From Pseudomonadota bacterium (GTDB lineage Bacteria; Desulfobacterota; Anaeroferrophillalia; Anaeroferrophillales; Anaeroferrophillaceae): a stretch of DNA of 12,373 bases. Below are positions 1 to 7,691 of this stretch, piece after piece. How positions within the stretch are numbered: position 1 is the stretch's first letter; every line of letters starts with the position of its first letter. The notes beneath the pieces are model-generated. The model did not search any database. It was not told the DNA's origin and worked only from the letters and a program-made list of their open reading frames with translations. Position numbers and translations under genes: made by a program. The stretch lies in NCBI GenBank assembly GCA_011042595.1, contig DQWO01000306.1, forward strand, positions 1 to 12,373, written 5' to 3'.

Positions 1-821
1 AAAACCCGACCCAGCACCTTAACAATCTCCCCGGCCTCAGCCCGCAGGTGACCGGCAATCATTTTGAGAATCCTGATTTCCTCTTCCTGCTCTTCCTGCT
101 GCAAAATCCCCAAGCTGTTGTTGAGGCCGATAGTTTCCACCGGCTCAACAAAAAATGTCATTTGAGTTCTGGACTGATCGTGGATGATGCCTGAAAAGAA
201 GGTACGAAAATTTAATTTGACCGGTATCACATAACGGTTGTTACGGTGGGTAATCAAGTGATCCTGAATAATAGGCTGGTAAGCGGGATTCTGCAGATGT
301 GCTTCAAGAATAGTGTTAAGTTTCCGGCGCGTGCTTTTGATCTGCTGGCGAATTTCCGCCAGAGCAAAACTGGCCGAATCCTTCATTTCCTCCCGCTCAT
401 CAAAACAACTCTCAATCAATTCCGTTAATGGCCTGAATGAGCTGAGCCCATCAAACAATATCCTTAAGGAGGAAAATTGCTCATCCATGTGAGCAGCAAA
501 GTGAATGATTTTTTCCAGCCAGCGAAAAGTCTCGGCTATGGTGATCAATGCCTGGGGAGGGAGATAGGTTTCTTCAACCCGGATTAGTTCAATGTCAGCG
601 GCAAGATTTTGCACTCCTGATAACGGTACAGAACCATGTTCAGCCACCAGTTCCATAAACTGGACAACCTGGCTTAATCTAGCCGGCAATTCAGGGAAAG
701 CTGATGGGGGAAAGGGGGAAAGCTGACGGACTGCAGCTTGACCGTCCCTGGTACGAGCATGCCGGGCAACCCGTTCGGCCAGCCGGGGAAATTCCAGTAC
801 CCGGGCTGCGTGGGACTCCAT
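1..821 (-). CDS. mutS2: MutS2 family endonuclease/ATPase, N-terminal part (runs off left edge)
   Basis: The frame is open from an ATG at 821 to the window edge and gives 273 residues without a stop. I translated it by hand and found no frameshift. It starts MESHAARVLEFPRLAERVAR, the usual MutS2 opening. Near residues 200-250 it carries NRYVIPVK, a GIIHDQS segment, FFVEP and GLNNSLG, matching the conserved core before the clamp region. The family motif after HDQS is usually S-x-S-G-x-T; here it reads SRTQMT, a modest divergence. The ATPase and Smr nuclease domains of the full protein (about 780 residues) would lie outside the window. MutS2 proteins act on branched DNA to limit recombination, or on collided ribosomes; which role applies cannot be told here. 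The start is well fixed: the yqeY stop TGA lies in the same frame two codons upstream. There is no clear ribosome binding site, so translation may be coupled to yqeY. Confidence 0.93.
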   Translation of the reverse strand, partial: MESHAARVLEFPRLAERVARHARTRDGQAAVRQLSPFPPSAFPELPARLSQVVQFMELVAEHGSVPLSGVQNLAADIELIRVEETYLPPQALITIAETFRWLEKIIHFAAHMDEQFSSLRILFDGLSSFRPLTELIESCFDEREEMKDSASFALAEIRQQIKSTRRKLNTILEAHLQNPAYQPIIQDHLITHRNNRYVIPVKLNFRTFFSGIIHDQSRTQMTFFVEPVETIGLNNSLGILQQEEQEEEIRILKMIAGHLRAEAGEIVKVLGRV

Positions 822-824
822 GAC

Positions 825-1268
825 TCAGGAAAGCTGCGAAGAAACCATACGGTTGACTTCCTTGCCATCCGCACGGCCGGCAACCCGGGCCATTACCGCC
901 TGCATTACCTTACCCATATCTTTTTTGCCAACTGCCCCGGTTTCGGCAATCACCGCCTTGACAATCTTCTCGATTTCAGCGGCATCCAGCTGTTCGGGCA
1001 GGTAGGCTTGCAAAATTTCCAGCTCCTGTTCTTCCCTGGCCGCCAAGTCATCACGGCCGCCTTTTTTGAACTGGTTGATGGAATCTTTCCGCTGCTTGAC
1101 CATGGTTCCCAGCAATTTCAGGATCTCATCGTCATTCAATTCATGGCGGAGGGCAATTTCCCGATTTTTTATTTCAGACCGAACCATACGAATGGTGGAA
1201 AGCTTGAGTTTATCTTTTGCCTTGGCAGCGGTTTTCATTTCTTCAGTAAGTTGTTCTTTCAGATTCAT
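825..1268 (-). CDS. yqeY: YqeY/GatB-related family protein
   Basis: This is a 147-residue protein with the standard size and pattern of the YqeY family. It has a helical N-terminus (MNLKEQLTEEMKTAAKAKDK), then STIRMVRSEIKNREI, and a C-terminal half with YLPEQLDAAEIEKIV and GKVMQAVMARVAGRADGKEV. The C-terminal half resembles the tail domain of the GatB subunit of the tRNA-dependent amidotransferase, which suggests tRNA binding, but the role of stand-alone YqeY is not settled. A strong ribosome binding site, GAGGTGA at 1273-1279, overlaps the hisF stop codon, so the gene is tightly joined to hisF. mutS2 follows after 3 bases. In many bacteria yqeY lies next to dnaG and rpoD; here its partners are hisF and mutS2. 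Confidence 0.93.
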   Translation of the reverse strand: MNLKEQLTEEMKTAAKAKDKLKLSTIRMVRSEIKNREIALRHELNDDEILKLLGTMVKQRKDSINQFKKGGRDDLAAREEQELEILQAYLPEQLDAAEIEKIVKAVIAETGAVGKKDMGKVMQAVMARVAGRADGKEVNRMVSSQLS

Positions 1269-1277
1269 TTTTTCACC

Positions 1278-2036
1278 TCAGTCCCTGACCCTGACACCAC
1301 GGCCGCGTAAATATTCCTTTGCCTCACCAATAGTATATTCGCGATAATGAAAGATCGAAGCCGCCAGGGCGGCACTGGCGTTGGCTTTGGCAAAACCATT
1401 ATAGAGATGTTCAAGATTGCCAACCCCACCGGAAGCAATCACTGGAATGTCCACCGCGTCAACAATAGTTCTGGTCAGCTGCAGGTCATAACCATCCTTA
1501 GTGCCATCCCGGTCCATACTGGTCAGCAGAATCTCACCAGCACCGTACTCTTCCATTTGTTGCGCCCATGATACCGCGTCAATACCGGTAGGTTCACGGC
1601 CGCCATAAATATACACTTCCCAGCCACCTCCGGTCCGGAACTTGGCGTCAATGGCAACGACGATACACTGGCTGCCGAAACGGCGGGCCGCTTCCTGAAC
1701 AAAAGTTGGGTTTTTAACCGCCGCTGTATTAATGGACACTTTATCCGCCCCGGCGTTCAACAAATCACGTATGTCCTGCAACGAGCGGATGCCACCACCT
1801 ACGGTCAGGGGAATAAACACCTGCTCCGCCGTCCTCTTTACCACATCTATAATGATATTCCGTTGATCGCTGGAAGCGGTAATATCGAGGAAAGTAACTT
1901 CATCAGCCCCCTGGACATCGTAAGCCGCAGCCACTTCCACCGGATCACCGGCATCCCGCAGGCCAACAAAATTAATGCCTTTAACCACCCGACCGTCCTT
2001 CACATCAAGACAGGGGATAATCCTTTTTGCCAACAT
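1278..2036 (-). CDS. hisF: Imidazole glycerol phosphate synthase, cyclase subunit HisF
   Basis: This 252-residue TIM barrel has the family's usual length. HisF uses ammonia delivered by HisH to convert PRFAR to imidazole glycerol phosphate and AICAR, linking histidine and purine synthesis. The two catalytic aspartates are present: D11 in [13 protein letters not shown] and D130 in VVAIDAKF. The phosphate-binding loops VGGGIRS (about residues 79-85) and VIASGGVGN near the C-terminal end are also intact. A modest AGGA lies about 8 bases before the ATG. The gene starts 45 bases after hisA, the largest gap between hisD and mutS2, and its stop overlaps the yqeY ribosome binding site. The partner glutaminase HisH is encoded in the same cluster. 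Confidence 0.98.
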   Translation of the reverse strand: MLAKRIIPCLDVKDGRVVKGINFVGLRDAGDPVEVAAAYDVQGADEVTFLDITASSDQRNIIIDVVKRTAEQVFIPLTVGGGIRSLQDIRDLLNAGADKVSINTAAVKNPTFVQEAARRFGSQCIVVAIDAKFRTGGGWEVYIYGGREPTGIDAVSWAQQMEEYGAGEILLTSMDRDGTKDGYDLQLTRTIVDAVDIPVIASGGVGNLEHLYNGFAKANASAALAASIFHYREYTIGEAKEYLRGRGVRVRD

Positions 2037-2081
2037 CTGCTCAGTCCTGTAAAAATTCCATCGGATTAATAACCCACCTGA

Positions 2082-2810
2082 TCATACATTATCAACCAGC
2101 TTCATGGCTTCCCTTAAATCAAGCGTCCCTTCATAAAGCGCCCGGCCGGTGATAGCCCCGGTCACCCCTTTGCTCTCGATGGTCAACAATTGTTCAAGGT
2201 CATCCAGGGAGGCAATCCCCCCGGAGGCAATAACTGGAATTTCCAAAGATTCTGCCAACCTGCCGGTATCTTCAAGATTAACCCCGGTCTGCATGCCATC
2301 CCGCATAATATCCGTGTAAATAATTGCCGCCACCCCAAAATTCTGCATTTTAAGCGCCAGATCCAGGGCTTCCAGTTCCGTTTCTTCCGCCCAGCCCCGG
2401 GTGGATACCTTTCCCTGGCGGGCATCAATTCCCACACAGATGCGCCCGGGAAAACGACGGGCCGCTTCAGCAACCAGCTCTTCCTGTTCGACGGCCACGG
2501 TCCCCAGGATCACCCGCTCCAACCCCAGGTTGAGGTAGTCTTCAATGGTTTCCAGGGAACGAATTCCTCCTCCAAGCTGGCAGGGAATATCCATAAATTT
2601 CACAATATTGATTATTGCTTCACGGTTCACCGAACAACCGGCAAAGGCACCATTCAAATCAACCAGGTGCAGATACCGGGCGCCTTCCTGCTGCCAGCGG
2701 CGAGCCATTTGCAGCGGATCGGTGGAAAACAGGGTGTCATCTTCCATCCGCCCCTGGAGAAGAAGAACACAGTTGCCATCTTTCAAGTCGATGGCCGGAA
2801 TAATCAACAT
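2082..2810 (-). CDS. hisA: Phosphoribosylformimino-AICAR ribotide isomerase HisA
   Basis: This is a 242-residue TIM-barrel isomerase for ProFAR to PRFAR, the step that makes the HisF substrate. The catalytic aspartates D8 (IPAIDLKDG) and D129 (CVGIDARQG) are in place, as are the phosphate-binding GGGIRS (about 80-85) and VIASGGIAS loops. HisA and HisF are related barrels. The call as HisA rests on the MLIIPAIDLKDG opening and on the YTDIMRDGMQTGVN segment; HisF has the LDVKDG opening and TSMDRDGT instead. The start lies one base after the stop of the upstream lipoprotein gene. An AAGGAG lies inside the end of that gene about 10 bases before the ATG, so the two are likely coupled. Confidence 0.98.
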   Translation of the reverse strand: MLIIPAIDLKDGNCVLLLQGRMEDDTLFSTDPLQMARRWQQEGARYLHLVDLNGAFAGCSVNREAIINIVKFMDIPCQLGGGIRSLETIEDYLNLGLERVILGTVAVEQEELVAEAARRFPGRICVGIDARQGKVSTRGWAEETELEALDLALKMQNFGVAAIIYTDIMRDGMQTGVNLEDTGRLAESLEIPVIASGGIASLDDLEQLLTIESKGVTGAITGRALYEGTLDLREAMKLVDNV

Positions 2811-2811
2811 A

Positions 2812-3498
2812 TCAGTGAATCTCCTTCCCCTCCAGACCGGGAAGCTGCTGAACCAGCCGGGCTATCCCGACATCCGCCAACTCCCTGGCTGTCAGCCACT
2901 TGCCACCTCCACGAAGGAAGGAACCTAAATTGGTCAAATCTTCGCTTAAACCTTTCTGGGTATGGGAAAATTTACCCGCCCATACCTTTTTTCCCGAACG
3001 GGCATCAACCATAAGCACTTCAAAAGCAACCGAAGCCGGTCGGGTTACACCATATGGCCCCCCCACCCGCTCAAGATAGCGGGTAACGGTACCAAAAATC
3101 AGCATATCAACCTTAAGCTTCCGGCCAATATTTCCAACCGGAACCAGGCCTAGATTGGGAATAATTGCCAGTGCCTCCCGGGGTTCAACAACCCGATGTA
3201 ATCCGTATATGGCAATCTCCCTGGCCATTGAGGTTGCAGTCAGCATGCCTATTTCACTGGCAACCTGCTCACATTTTATCTGCTCTTTAGATAGCTGGCA
3301 GCTGGTCATGGTTTGAATATTGCCATTGCCTCCAGCCAGGTGAAAAGGCAACACGGCAACACTTCCATACGCTGGCACCTTATCCTCGGATGGAGAAATG
3401 AGCGTGCCCTTGGTAGCACAAGAGGACAAGCAAAGCATCAGTCCACAAACAAACAGGCAAAAACAACCATAAAGCAATTTCCGGGTTTTTACAGCCAT
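2812..3498 (-). CDS. Uncharacterised lipoprotein inserted in the his operon
   Basis: From the ATG at 3498 the protein has 228 residues. It begins MAVKTRK, then a hydrophobic stretch (residues 8-24), then a lipobox L24-S25-S26-C27, so it should be a lipid-anchored envelope protein. The mature part opens with a low-complexity linker and VAVLPF (47-52). It later has LIFGTVTRYLE (133-143) and FEVLMVDARSGKKVWAGKF (159-177). This alternation resembles lipoproteins with a CsgG/FlgO- or TolB-N-like fold; that is a pattern judgement, not a family assignment. Two cysteines (66 and 76) flank a short polar loop. A TTG at 3519 in the same frame could extend the start by 7 residues, but it has no ribosome binding site and would put extra acidic residues before the signal peptide, so I prefer the ATG. 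It sits between hisH and hisA and nearly touches hisA. Nothing visible links it to histidine synthesis, so its function is unknown. Confidence 0.85.
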   Translation of the reverse strand: MAVKTRKLLYGCFCLFVCGLMLCLSSCATKGTLISPSEDKVPAYGSVAVLPFHLAGGNGNIQTMTSCQLSKEQIKCEQVASEIGMLTATSMAREIAIYGLHRVVEPREALAIIPNLGLVPVGNIGRKLKVDMLIFGTVTRYLERVGGPYGVTRPASVAFEVLMVDARSGKKVWAGKFSHTQKGLSEDLTNLGSFLRGGGKWLTARELADVGIARLVQQLPGLEGKEIH

Positions 3499-3538
3499 AA
3501 GAGTCTCTTCGCCCTCCAAATAAAAATTTTAGTTGCGA

Positions 3539-4180
3539 TCATGATGTCATTACCATTTTGCCAAAAGCCTTAAGGATTTCAAGCCCCTGCAGCTGGCTTT
3601 TTTCGGGATGGAACTGAGTGGCAAAAATATTGTCCCGATAAATGGATGAAACAAAATCAATCCCGTAATCAGTGGTCGTGGCAATAACTGCCGGATCTTC
3701 GGGAACCACGTAGTAGGAATGAACGAAATAAAAATAGGATTCATCAGCAATATTTTCCAGCAATGGCGGCGAACCATTTTTATGGATGACATTCCAACCC
3801 ATATGGGGAATTTTCAAAAAACTTTTCTCATCGTCAGGATCTTTGAGGCGATGGGAAAAAGGAACAACCGACCCCTTGATGACGTCCAGACCAGGGAAAT
3901 GCCCAAACTCCTGGCTTTCGGTAAACAGCAGCTGCAGGCCTAAGCAGATGCCTAAAAAGGGTTTTCCTGAAGAGATTGCCTTCAGAACCGGCTGGATAAG
4001 ATTATAATGATCCAGGTTTTCCATGCAATCTTTAAAGGCACCTACGCCGGGAAGGATGACGCCGTCTGCATCAGCAATTTCAGCACCGGAGCGGGTAACC
4101 TCTGCGGCAAAGCCAAGCCTCTCTACCGCCTTCTGAACGCTGCGCAGGTTACCCATACCATAATCAATGATTGCAATCAT
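3539..4180 (-). CDS. hisH: Imidazole glycerol phosphate synthase, glutaminase subunit HisH
   Basis: This 213-residue class I glutamine amidotransferase hydrolyses glutamine and channels ammonia to HisF. The catalytic triad is visible: C79 in the nucleophile elbow GICLGLQ, and H191 and E193 in TQFHPEKSQ. The opening MIAIIDYGMGNLRSVQKA and the VILPGVGAF oxyanion-side segment (about 41-49) are typical for HisH. The HYN-LIQ stretch and the rest are of normal length, with no sign of damage. The gene begins 2 bases after the hisB stop. Its partner hisF is separated from it by the lipoprotein gene and hisA. Confidence 0.98.
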   Translation of the reverse strand: MIAIIDYGMGNLRSVQKAVERLGFAAEVTRSGAEIADADGVILPGVGAFKDCMENLDHYNLIQPVLKAISSGKPFLGICLGLQLLFTESQEFGHFPGLDVIKGSVVPFSHRLKDPDDEKSFLKIPHMGWNVIHKNGSPPLLENIADESYFYFVHSYYVVPEDPAVIATTTDYGIDFVSSIYRDNIFATQFHPEKSQLQGLEILKAFGKMVMTS

Positions 4181-4182
4181 TT

Positions 4183-4782
4183 CTATAATATCCCTTTGGT
4201 GCTTAAAGGCTGGCCGGCAAGACTGGCATCAGGCGTCCAGGCCCGTCTTAAAGCATGGGCCAGGGCCTTGAAAACCGCCTCAAAGATATGATGCTGATTC
4301 TTGCCATATTGCAGATTAATGTGCAGCGTCATACCACCATGACTGGAAAAAGCGCGAAAAAACTCTTCCATCAATTCGGTATCCATCACTCCCACTTTTT
4401 CCACCATCAGCGGCACATTGTACGTCAGGTGAGGACGCCTGGAAATATCGACCGCCACCGAACACAAGGCTTCATCCATGGGAATGGTGGCCTGACCGTA
4501 GCGGGCAATACCGCCACCATCACCCAATGCTGAGGCCAGGGCCTGCCCCAGACAAATACCCAGGTCTTCAACCGTATGGTGGTAATCAACCTCCAGATCA
4601 CCATGGGCGGATACAGCCAGATCACTACGGCTATGCCGGGCAAACAGCGTCAACATATGATCCATGAATGGAATTCCGGTCGCGATTGATGCCGCCCCCC
4701 GACCATCCAGCTGAAGGTCCAGATTAATATTGGTTTCTGCCGTCTGCCGCTGCACCTTACCCTGCCGTTGCTCTCCACTCAT
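4183..4782 (-). CDS. hisB: Imidazoleglycerol-phosphate dehydratase HisB (monofunctional)
   Basis: This 199-residue dehydratase removes water from imidazole glycerol phosphate to give imidazole acetol phosphate. It is the single-domain form, without the N-terminal histidinol phosphatase found in enterobacteria. The manganese-binding motifs are present: the FMDHML segment (H42), HHTVED (68-73) and KNQHHIFEAVFKA (161-173). One oddity is DISRRPHL at 112-119, where the common sequence is DISGRPHL; a glycine next to a conserved arginine is replaced by arginine. Relative to many homologues there is a short tail (WTPDASLAGQPLSTKGIL). A ribosome binding site AAGGAT lies about 8 bases before the start, just past the hisD stop. 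Confidence 0.97.
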   Translation of the reverse strand: MSGEQRQGKVQRQTAETNINLDLQLDGRGAASIATGIPFMDHMLTLFARHSRSDLAVSAHGDLEVDYHHTVEDLGICLGQALASALGDGGGIARYGQATIPMDEALCSVAVDISRRPHLTYNVPLMVEKVGVMDTELMEEFFRAFSSHGGMTLHINLQYGKNQHHIFEAVFKALAHALRRAWTPDASLAGQPLSTKGIL

Positions 4783-4794
4783 GATCTTATCCTT

Positions 4795-6099
4795 TCAGTC
4801 TGGTTCAACATCTGATATCCGCCGTTTCACCGCCATCCCGTGGGCCTCCAGCCCCTCCATGCCGGCCAGTTCCTGTACCGGTATAGCATATTTTGCCAGC
4901 GAACTCTCAGTAAATGACAGAATACTGGAACGTTTCAGAAAATCATCCACCCCAAGTGGCGATGAAAACCGGGCGGTGCCACCAGTAGGCAGAACATGGT
5001 TCGGCCCGGCCAGATAATCTCCCAATGCTTCCGGGGTATAATGACCTAAAAAGATTGCCCCGGCATGCCTGATTGAGCTGAGGACTGCCAAAGGTTCTGC
5101 CACCGCCAGTTCCAGATGTTCCGCGGCAAAAATATTGGCCAGAGATAACGCCTCATCCAGAGATAGAGTAACAATAATGGCCCCTTGTGAGCTCAGGGAC
5201 TGCCGGGCGATTTCCTTTCGTTCCAGGCCTTCAAGCTGTCGGTTTAACTGCTGTTGCACCGCTTCCGCCAATCCACGTTCCGGTGTCATTACTACCGCTA
5301 CTGCCAGTTCATCATGTTCCGCCTGGGAAAGCATATCCGCCGCCACCCATTCAGGATTGGCGGAATGGTCAGCCAACACCAGAATTTCACTGGGACCGGC
5401 AACCATATCAATACCTACACGACCGAAAACCTGGCGTTTGGCCTGGGCAACATAAATATTTCCCGGACCAACAATCTTATCGACCGCCGGTACGGTTTCG
5501 GTCCCGTAAGCCAGGGCGGCAACCGCCTGGGCGCCACCAAGGCGAAATACCCGATCAACCCCACATAACTTTGCCGCTGCCAGAACCGCCGGGTTATAAC
5601 CCCGGGCTGCCGGCGACACCATAATCACCTCGGATACCCCGGCCACCCGGGCCGGCAGAACATTCATAATCACCGATGAAGGATAGGAGGCTTTGCCCCC
5701 GGGAACATAAACCCCTACCCGGTCAAGAGGTGTCACTTTCTGCCCCAGCAGCACCCCTGGTTCATGGTCTTCAAACCAGGACTGGCGCAATTGACGCTTA
5801 TGGTAGCAAGTAACCCGCTCAATGGCGAGTTTAAGATTGGCAAGCTCATCCACTGGCAATAATTCCAGGGCACCGTTCAACTCATCAGCAGACACCTCCA
5901 GGGAAACTTCTGCCAAATCCAGGTCATCAAAAGTTCGGCTATAATGGAACAATGCCACATCACCTTCCCGACGAACCCGATCAACAATCTCTCTGACTAT
6001 CTGCTCAGCTTCCCGGGTCAGTTCAGGATTCCGCTCACAGAATTTCCTGAAAAAAGGCTGAAAATCGCTGGCAGAACTATCATATATGGTAACCGGCAT
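4795..6099 (-). CDS. hisD: Histidinol dehydrogenase HisD
   Basis: This 434-residue enzyme catalyses the last two steps of histidine synthesis, oxidising histidinol to histidine with NAD in a zinc-dependent reaction. The residues known from the E. coli enzyme can be placed by position: zinc ligands Q259 and H262 (LSQAEHDE), D361 (GDYLAGPNH) and H420 (GLEAHGMA), and catalytic E327-H328 (FAAEHLEL). The VGVYVPGGKA and KIVGPGNIYVAQAK segments are intact. A purine-rich GGGGAGGGG sits just before the ATG as a strong ribosome binding site. It is the first his gene read from this cluster and follows a 302-base gap holding a palindromic element. hisB follows 12 bases after its stop. Confidence 0.98.
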   Translation of the reverse strand: MPVTIYDSSASDFQPFFRKFCERNPELTREAEQIVREIVDRVRREGDVALFHYSRTFDDLDLAEVSLEVSADELNGALELLPVDELANLKLAIERVTCYHKRQLRQSWFEDHEPGVLLGQKVTPLDRVGVYVPGGKASYPSSVIMNVLPARVAGVSEVIMVSPAARGYNPAVLAAAKLCGVDRVFRLGGAQAVAALAYGTETVPAVDKIVGPGNIYVAQAKRQVFGRVGIDMVAGPSEILVLADHSANPEWVAADMLSQAEHDELAVAVVMTPERGLAEAVQQQLNRQLEGLERKEIARQSLSSQGAIIVTLSLDEALSLANIFAAEHLELAVAEPLAVLSSIRHAGAIFLGHYTPEALGDYLAGPNHVLPTGGTARFSSPLGVDDFLKRSSILSFTESSLAKYAIPVQELAGMEGLEAHGMAVKRRISDVEPD

Positions 6100-6179
6100 T
6101 TCCCCTCCCCTGTATTTTATAGATTGAAAACCAAGTTGATTATTTTTTTTGATTGCGGTCGTTAGCCTACGCTGGAATC

Positions 6180-6407
6180 GCTTATCTCAACTTTCTGCTT
6201 GTGTTACCAACATTGGTTATGGGAATGTTTGGGCTTGGCTTATAGCGGCATTGGGCGCCAAACGAATCACCACGACGGTGATTCGCGGCGCACACCTCGG
6301 AGCTGCACACGATGTGCAGCGAGAATGAGCGAAAGCCATGCCGAAACATCCTGATACTATAATTTTCAGCTGTTTTTAATGCAACTTAAGAAAGTTGAGA
6401 ACTAAGC
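6180..6407. repeat. Nested inverted-repeat (fold-back) element between murA and hisD
   Basis: The gap of 302 bases between murA and hisD holds no gene but is full of dyad symmetry. The outermost pair is TCTCAACTTTCT at 6185-6196 and its exact complement AGAAAGTTGAGA at 6389-6400. Adding GCTTA at 6180-6184 and TAAGC at 6403-6407 extends the arms to 17 bases with a 2-base bulge (6401-6402). The right arm overlaps the murA stop codon (6402-6404). Inside lies a second, mismatched 17-base pair enclosing two perfect hairpins (separate entry). I see no target-site duplication and no open frame. The layout fits a MITE-like or other fold-back element, or a structured RNA in the murA-hisD transcript. 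Whether it recurs in the genome cannot be seen here. Confidence 0.6.
6225..6349 (-). other. Predicted multi-arm stem-loop structure in the murA-hisD gap
   Basis: The closing stem pairs 6225-6241 with 6333-6349: 15 of 17 positions match, with two symmetric single mismatches. Inside are two arms. One is CGAATCACC (6263-6271), a 5-base loop, then GGTGATTCG (6277-6285). It is prolonged by GCGCC (6255-6259) pairing with GGCGC (6287-6291). The other is GCTGCACA (6302-6309), loop CGA, then TGTGCAGC (6313-6320). As RNA from the minus strand this would form a three-way junction; as DNA it could extrude as a cruciform. CGGCAT (6246-6251) and ATGCCG (6338-6343) allow an alternative closing pairing. No U-run follows on the minus strand, so it is not a standard intrinsic terminator. 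The pairing is seen directly; any function is inference. Confidence 0.6.
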
Positions 6408-7691
6408 TGTTGCAGTCTCCCTCCTGATATGGGCACCAAGGGCCTGCAGTTTTTTTTCAAACTGGTAATATCCCCGGTCCAGATGATAAACCCGGGAGAT
6501 GATAGTTTCTCCTTCTGCTGCCAGGCCTGCCAGCACCAGACTGGCGCTGGCCCGCAGGTCGGAGGCCATAACCGGGGCACCAGAAAGCTTTCCAGATCCT
6601 TTGGTAATGGCACTACGCCCCTCAACTTCGATATCAGCACCCATACGCTGCAATTCAAAAACATGCATAAAACGATTCTCAAAGACCGTTTCAGTAATCA
6701 CACTGGTTCCCCGGGCCAAACACATGAGCACCATAAACTGGGCTTGCATATCAGTGGCAAAGCCGGGATAGGGCATGGTCTTCACATCAACACTGGTAAA
6801 AGGTCGCTGGCTTACAACTCGGACATCAACGCCATTATGCCCCGGTTCTCCATTTTTGCCCACTGGGCTAATCGCCAATCCGGCTTCCTGTAATTTAGCA
6901 ACCTCCGCCGCCATTTTGTCAAGAGGACAGTTTTTAATCAGAAAATCACCATTAGTCACTCCACTGGCCACCATCAAGGTCGCGGCTTCGATGCGGTCCG
7001 GCATAATTTCATACTCCACCGGATGGAGTTTGTCCACCCCTTCAATGCTGATGGTAGCCGTCCCTTCACCCATAATTCTGGCTCCCATCTGGCGCAGGCA
7101 GATGGCCAGATCACACACTTCCGGCTCCCGGGCGGCGTTTCTCAATACTGTCGTCCCCCGGGCCAGGGAGGCAGCCATCATCAAATTTTCCGTTCCGGTC
7201 ACTGTTGGCAGATCAAAGGTAATATCAGCACCATGCAGCCGCTGGGCCTGACCATGAATATATCCATGCTCAACCCTTATTTTGGCTCCCATCATTTCCA
7301 GGCCGCTGATATGCAGGTTGACCGGCCGGGCACCAATGGCACAACCACCCGGCAGCGAAACAGAAGCCTCCCCGAAACGGGCCAGCAAAGGACCAAGAAC
7401 CAGAATTGAAGCCCGCATGGTCTTTACCAAATCATAAGAAGCTTCCAGGATTGAGACGCCGGAAGCATCTATTTCGACCACCTCTTCATGAGCATAAACC
7501 TTTGCCCCCATGGTTGAAAGCAAAGTACAGATGGTTGAAATATCCCGCAGACGTGGAACATTGCTAAACCTGCTGCGGCCTCCGGAAACCAGCAGGCTGG
7601 AAGCAAGAATAGGCAATGCAGCATTTTTAGCCCCGCTGACTACTACTTCTCCAGCCAACCGATGACCACCCTTGACTAAGATTTTATCCAT
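6402..7691 (-). CDS. murA: UDP-N-acetylglucosamine 1-carboxyvinyltransferase MurA
   Basis: This 429-residue enzyme transfers enolpyruvate from PEP to UDP-GlcNAc, the first committed step of peptidoglycan synthesis in the cytoplasm. The catalytic cysteine targeted by fosfomycin is present as C117 in [11 protein letters not shown], so the intrinsic resistance form with aspartate is excluded. K22-N23 ([10 protein letters not shown]) and the [14 protein letters not shown] segment holding the catalytic aspartate are intact, as is the C-terminal [18 protein letters not shown]. The first 16 bases of the gene overlap the end of prmC in another frame, which suggests coupled translation. Its stop codon lies inside the right arm of the fold-back element downstream. 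Confidence 0.98.
   Translation of the reverse strand: MDKILVKGGHRLAGEVVVSGAKNAALPILASSLLVSGGRSRFSNVPRLRDISTICTLLSTMGAKVYAHEEVVEIDASGVSILEASYDLVKTMRASILVLGPLLARFGEASVSLPGGCAIGARPVNLHISGLEMMGAKIRVEHGYIHGQAQRLHGADITFDLPTVTGTENLMMAASLARGTTVLRNAAREPEVCDLAICLRQMGARIMGEGTATISIEGVDKLHPVEYEIMPDRIEAATLMVASGVTNGDFLIKNCPLDKMAAEVAKLQEAGLAISPVGKNGEPGHNGVDVRVVSQRPFTSVDVKTMPYPGFATDMQAQFMVLMCLARGTSVITETVFENRFMHVFELQRMGADIEVEGRSAITKGSGKLSGAPVMASDLRASASLVLAGLAAEGETIISRVYHLDRGYYQFEKKLQALGAHIRRETATA

Noticed and set aside
690..725. Possible frameshift in mutS2 at a C/T-rich homopolymer tract
   Set aside because: A first reading suggested a stop here, but careful recounting of the five-C runs showed the frame continues unbroken as LSPFPPSAFPELPARLSQ.
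738..1310. Long plus-strand open frame of 190 codons opposite yqeY and the mutS2 start
   Set aside because: It lies opposite two genes with clear family matches, has no recognisable motifs and is rich in F, H and P as expected for an antisense shadow.
2190..3014. Plus-strand open frame of 274 codons opposite hisA and the lipoprotein gene
   Set aside because: It is the complement of a confidently assigned HisA and a lipoprotein with a lipobox; its composition is shadow-like and it has no ribosome binding site or domain.
6116..6121. TATAAA on the minus strand just before hisD as a -10 box
   Set aside because: No -35 match occurs at a proper distance and the implied start of transcription would fall on the ribosome binding site.
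6382..6397. Hairpin CAACTT/AAGTTG after murA as an intrinsic terminator
   Set aside because: The stem is only six A/T-rich pairs and is followed on the minus strand by CATTAAAAACAG, with no U-run.
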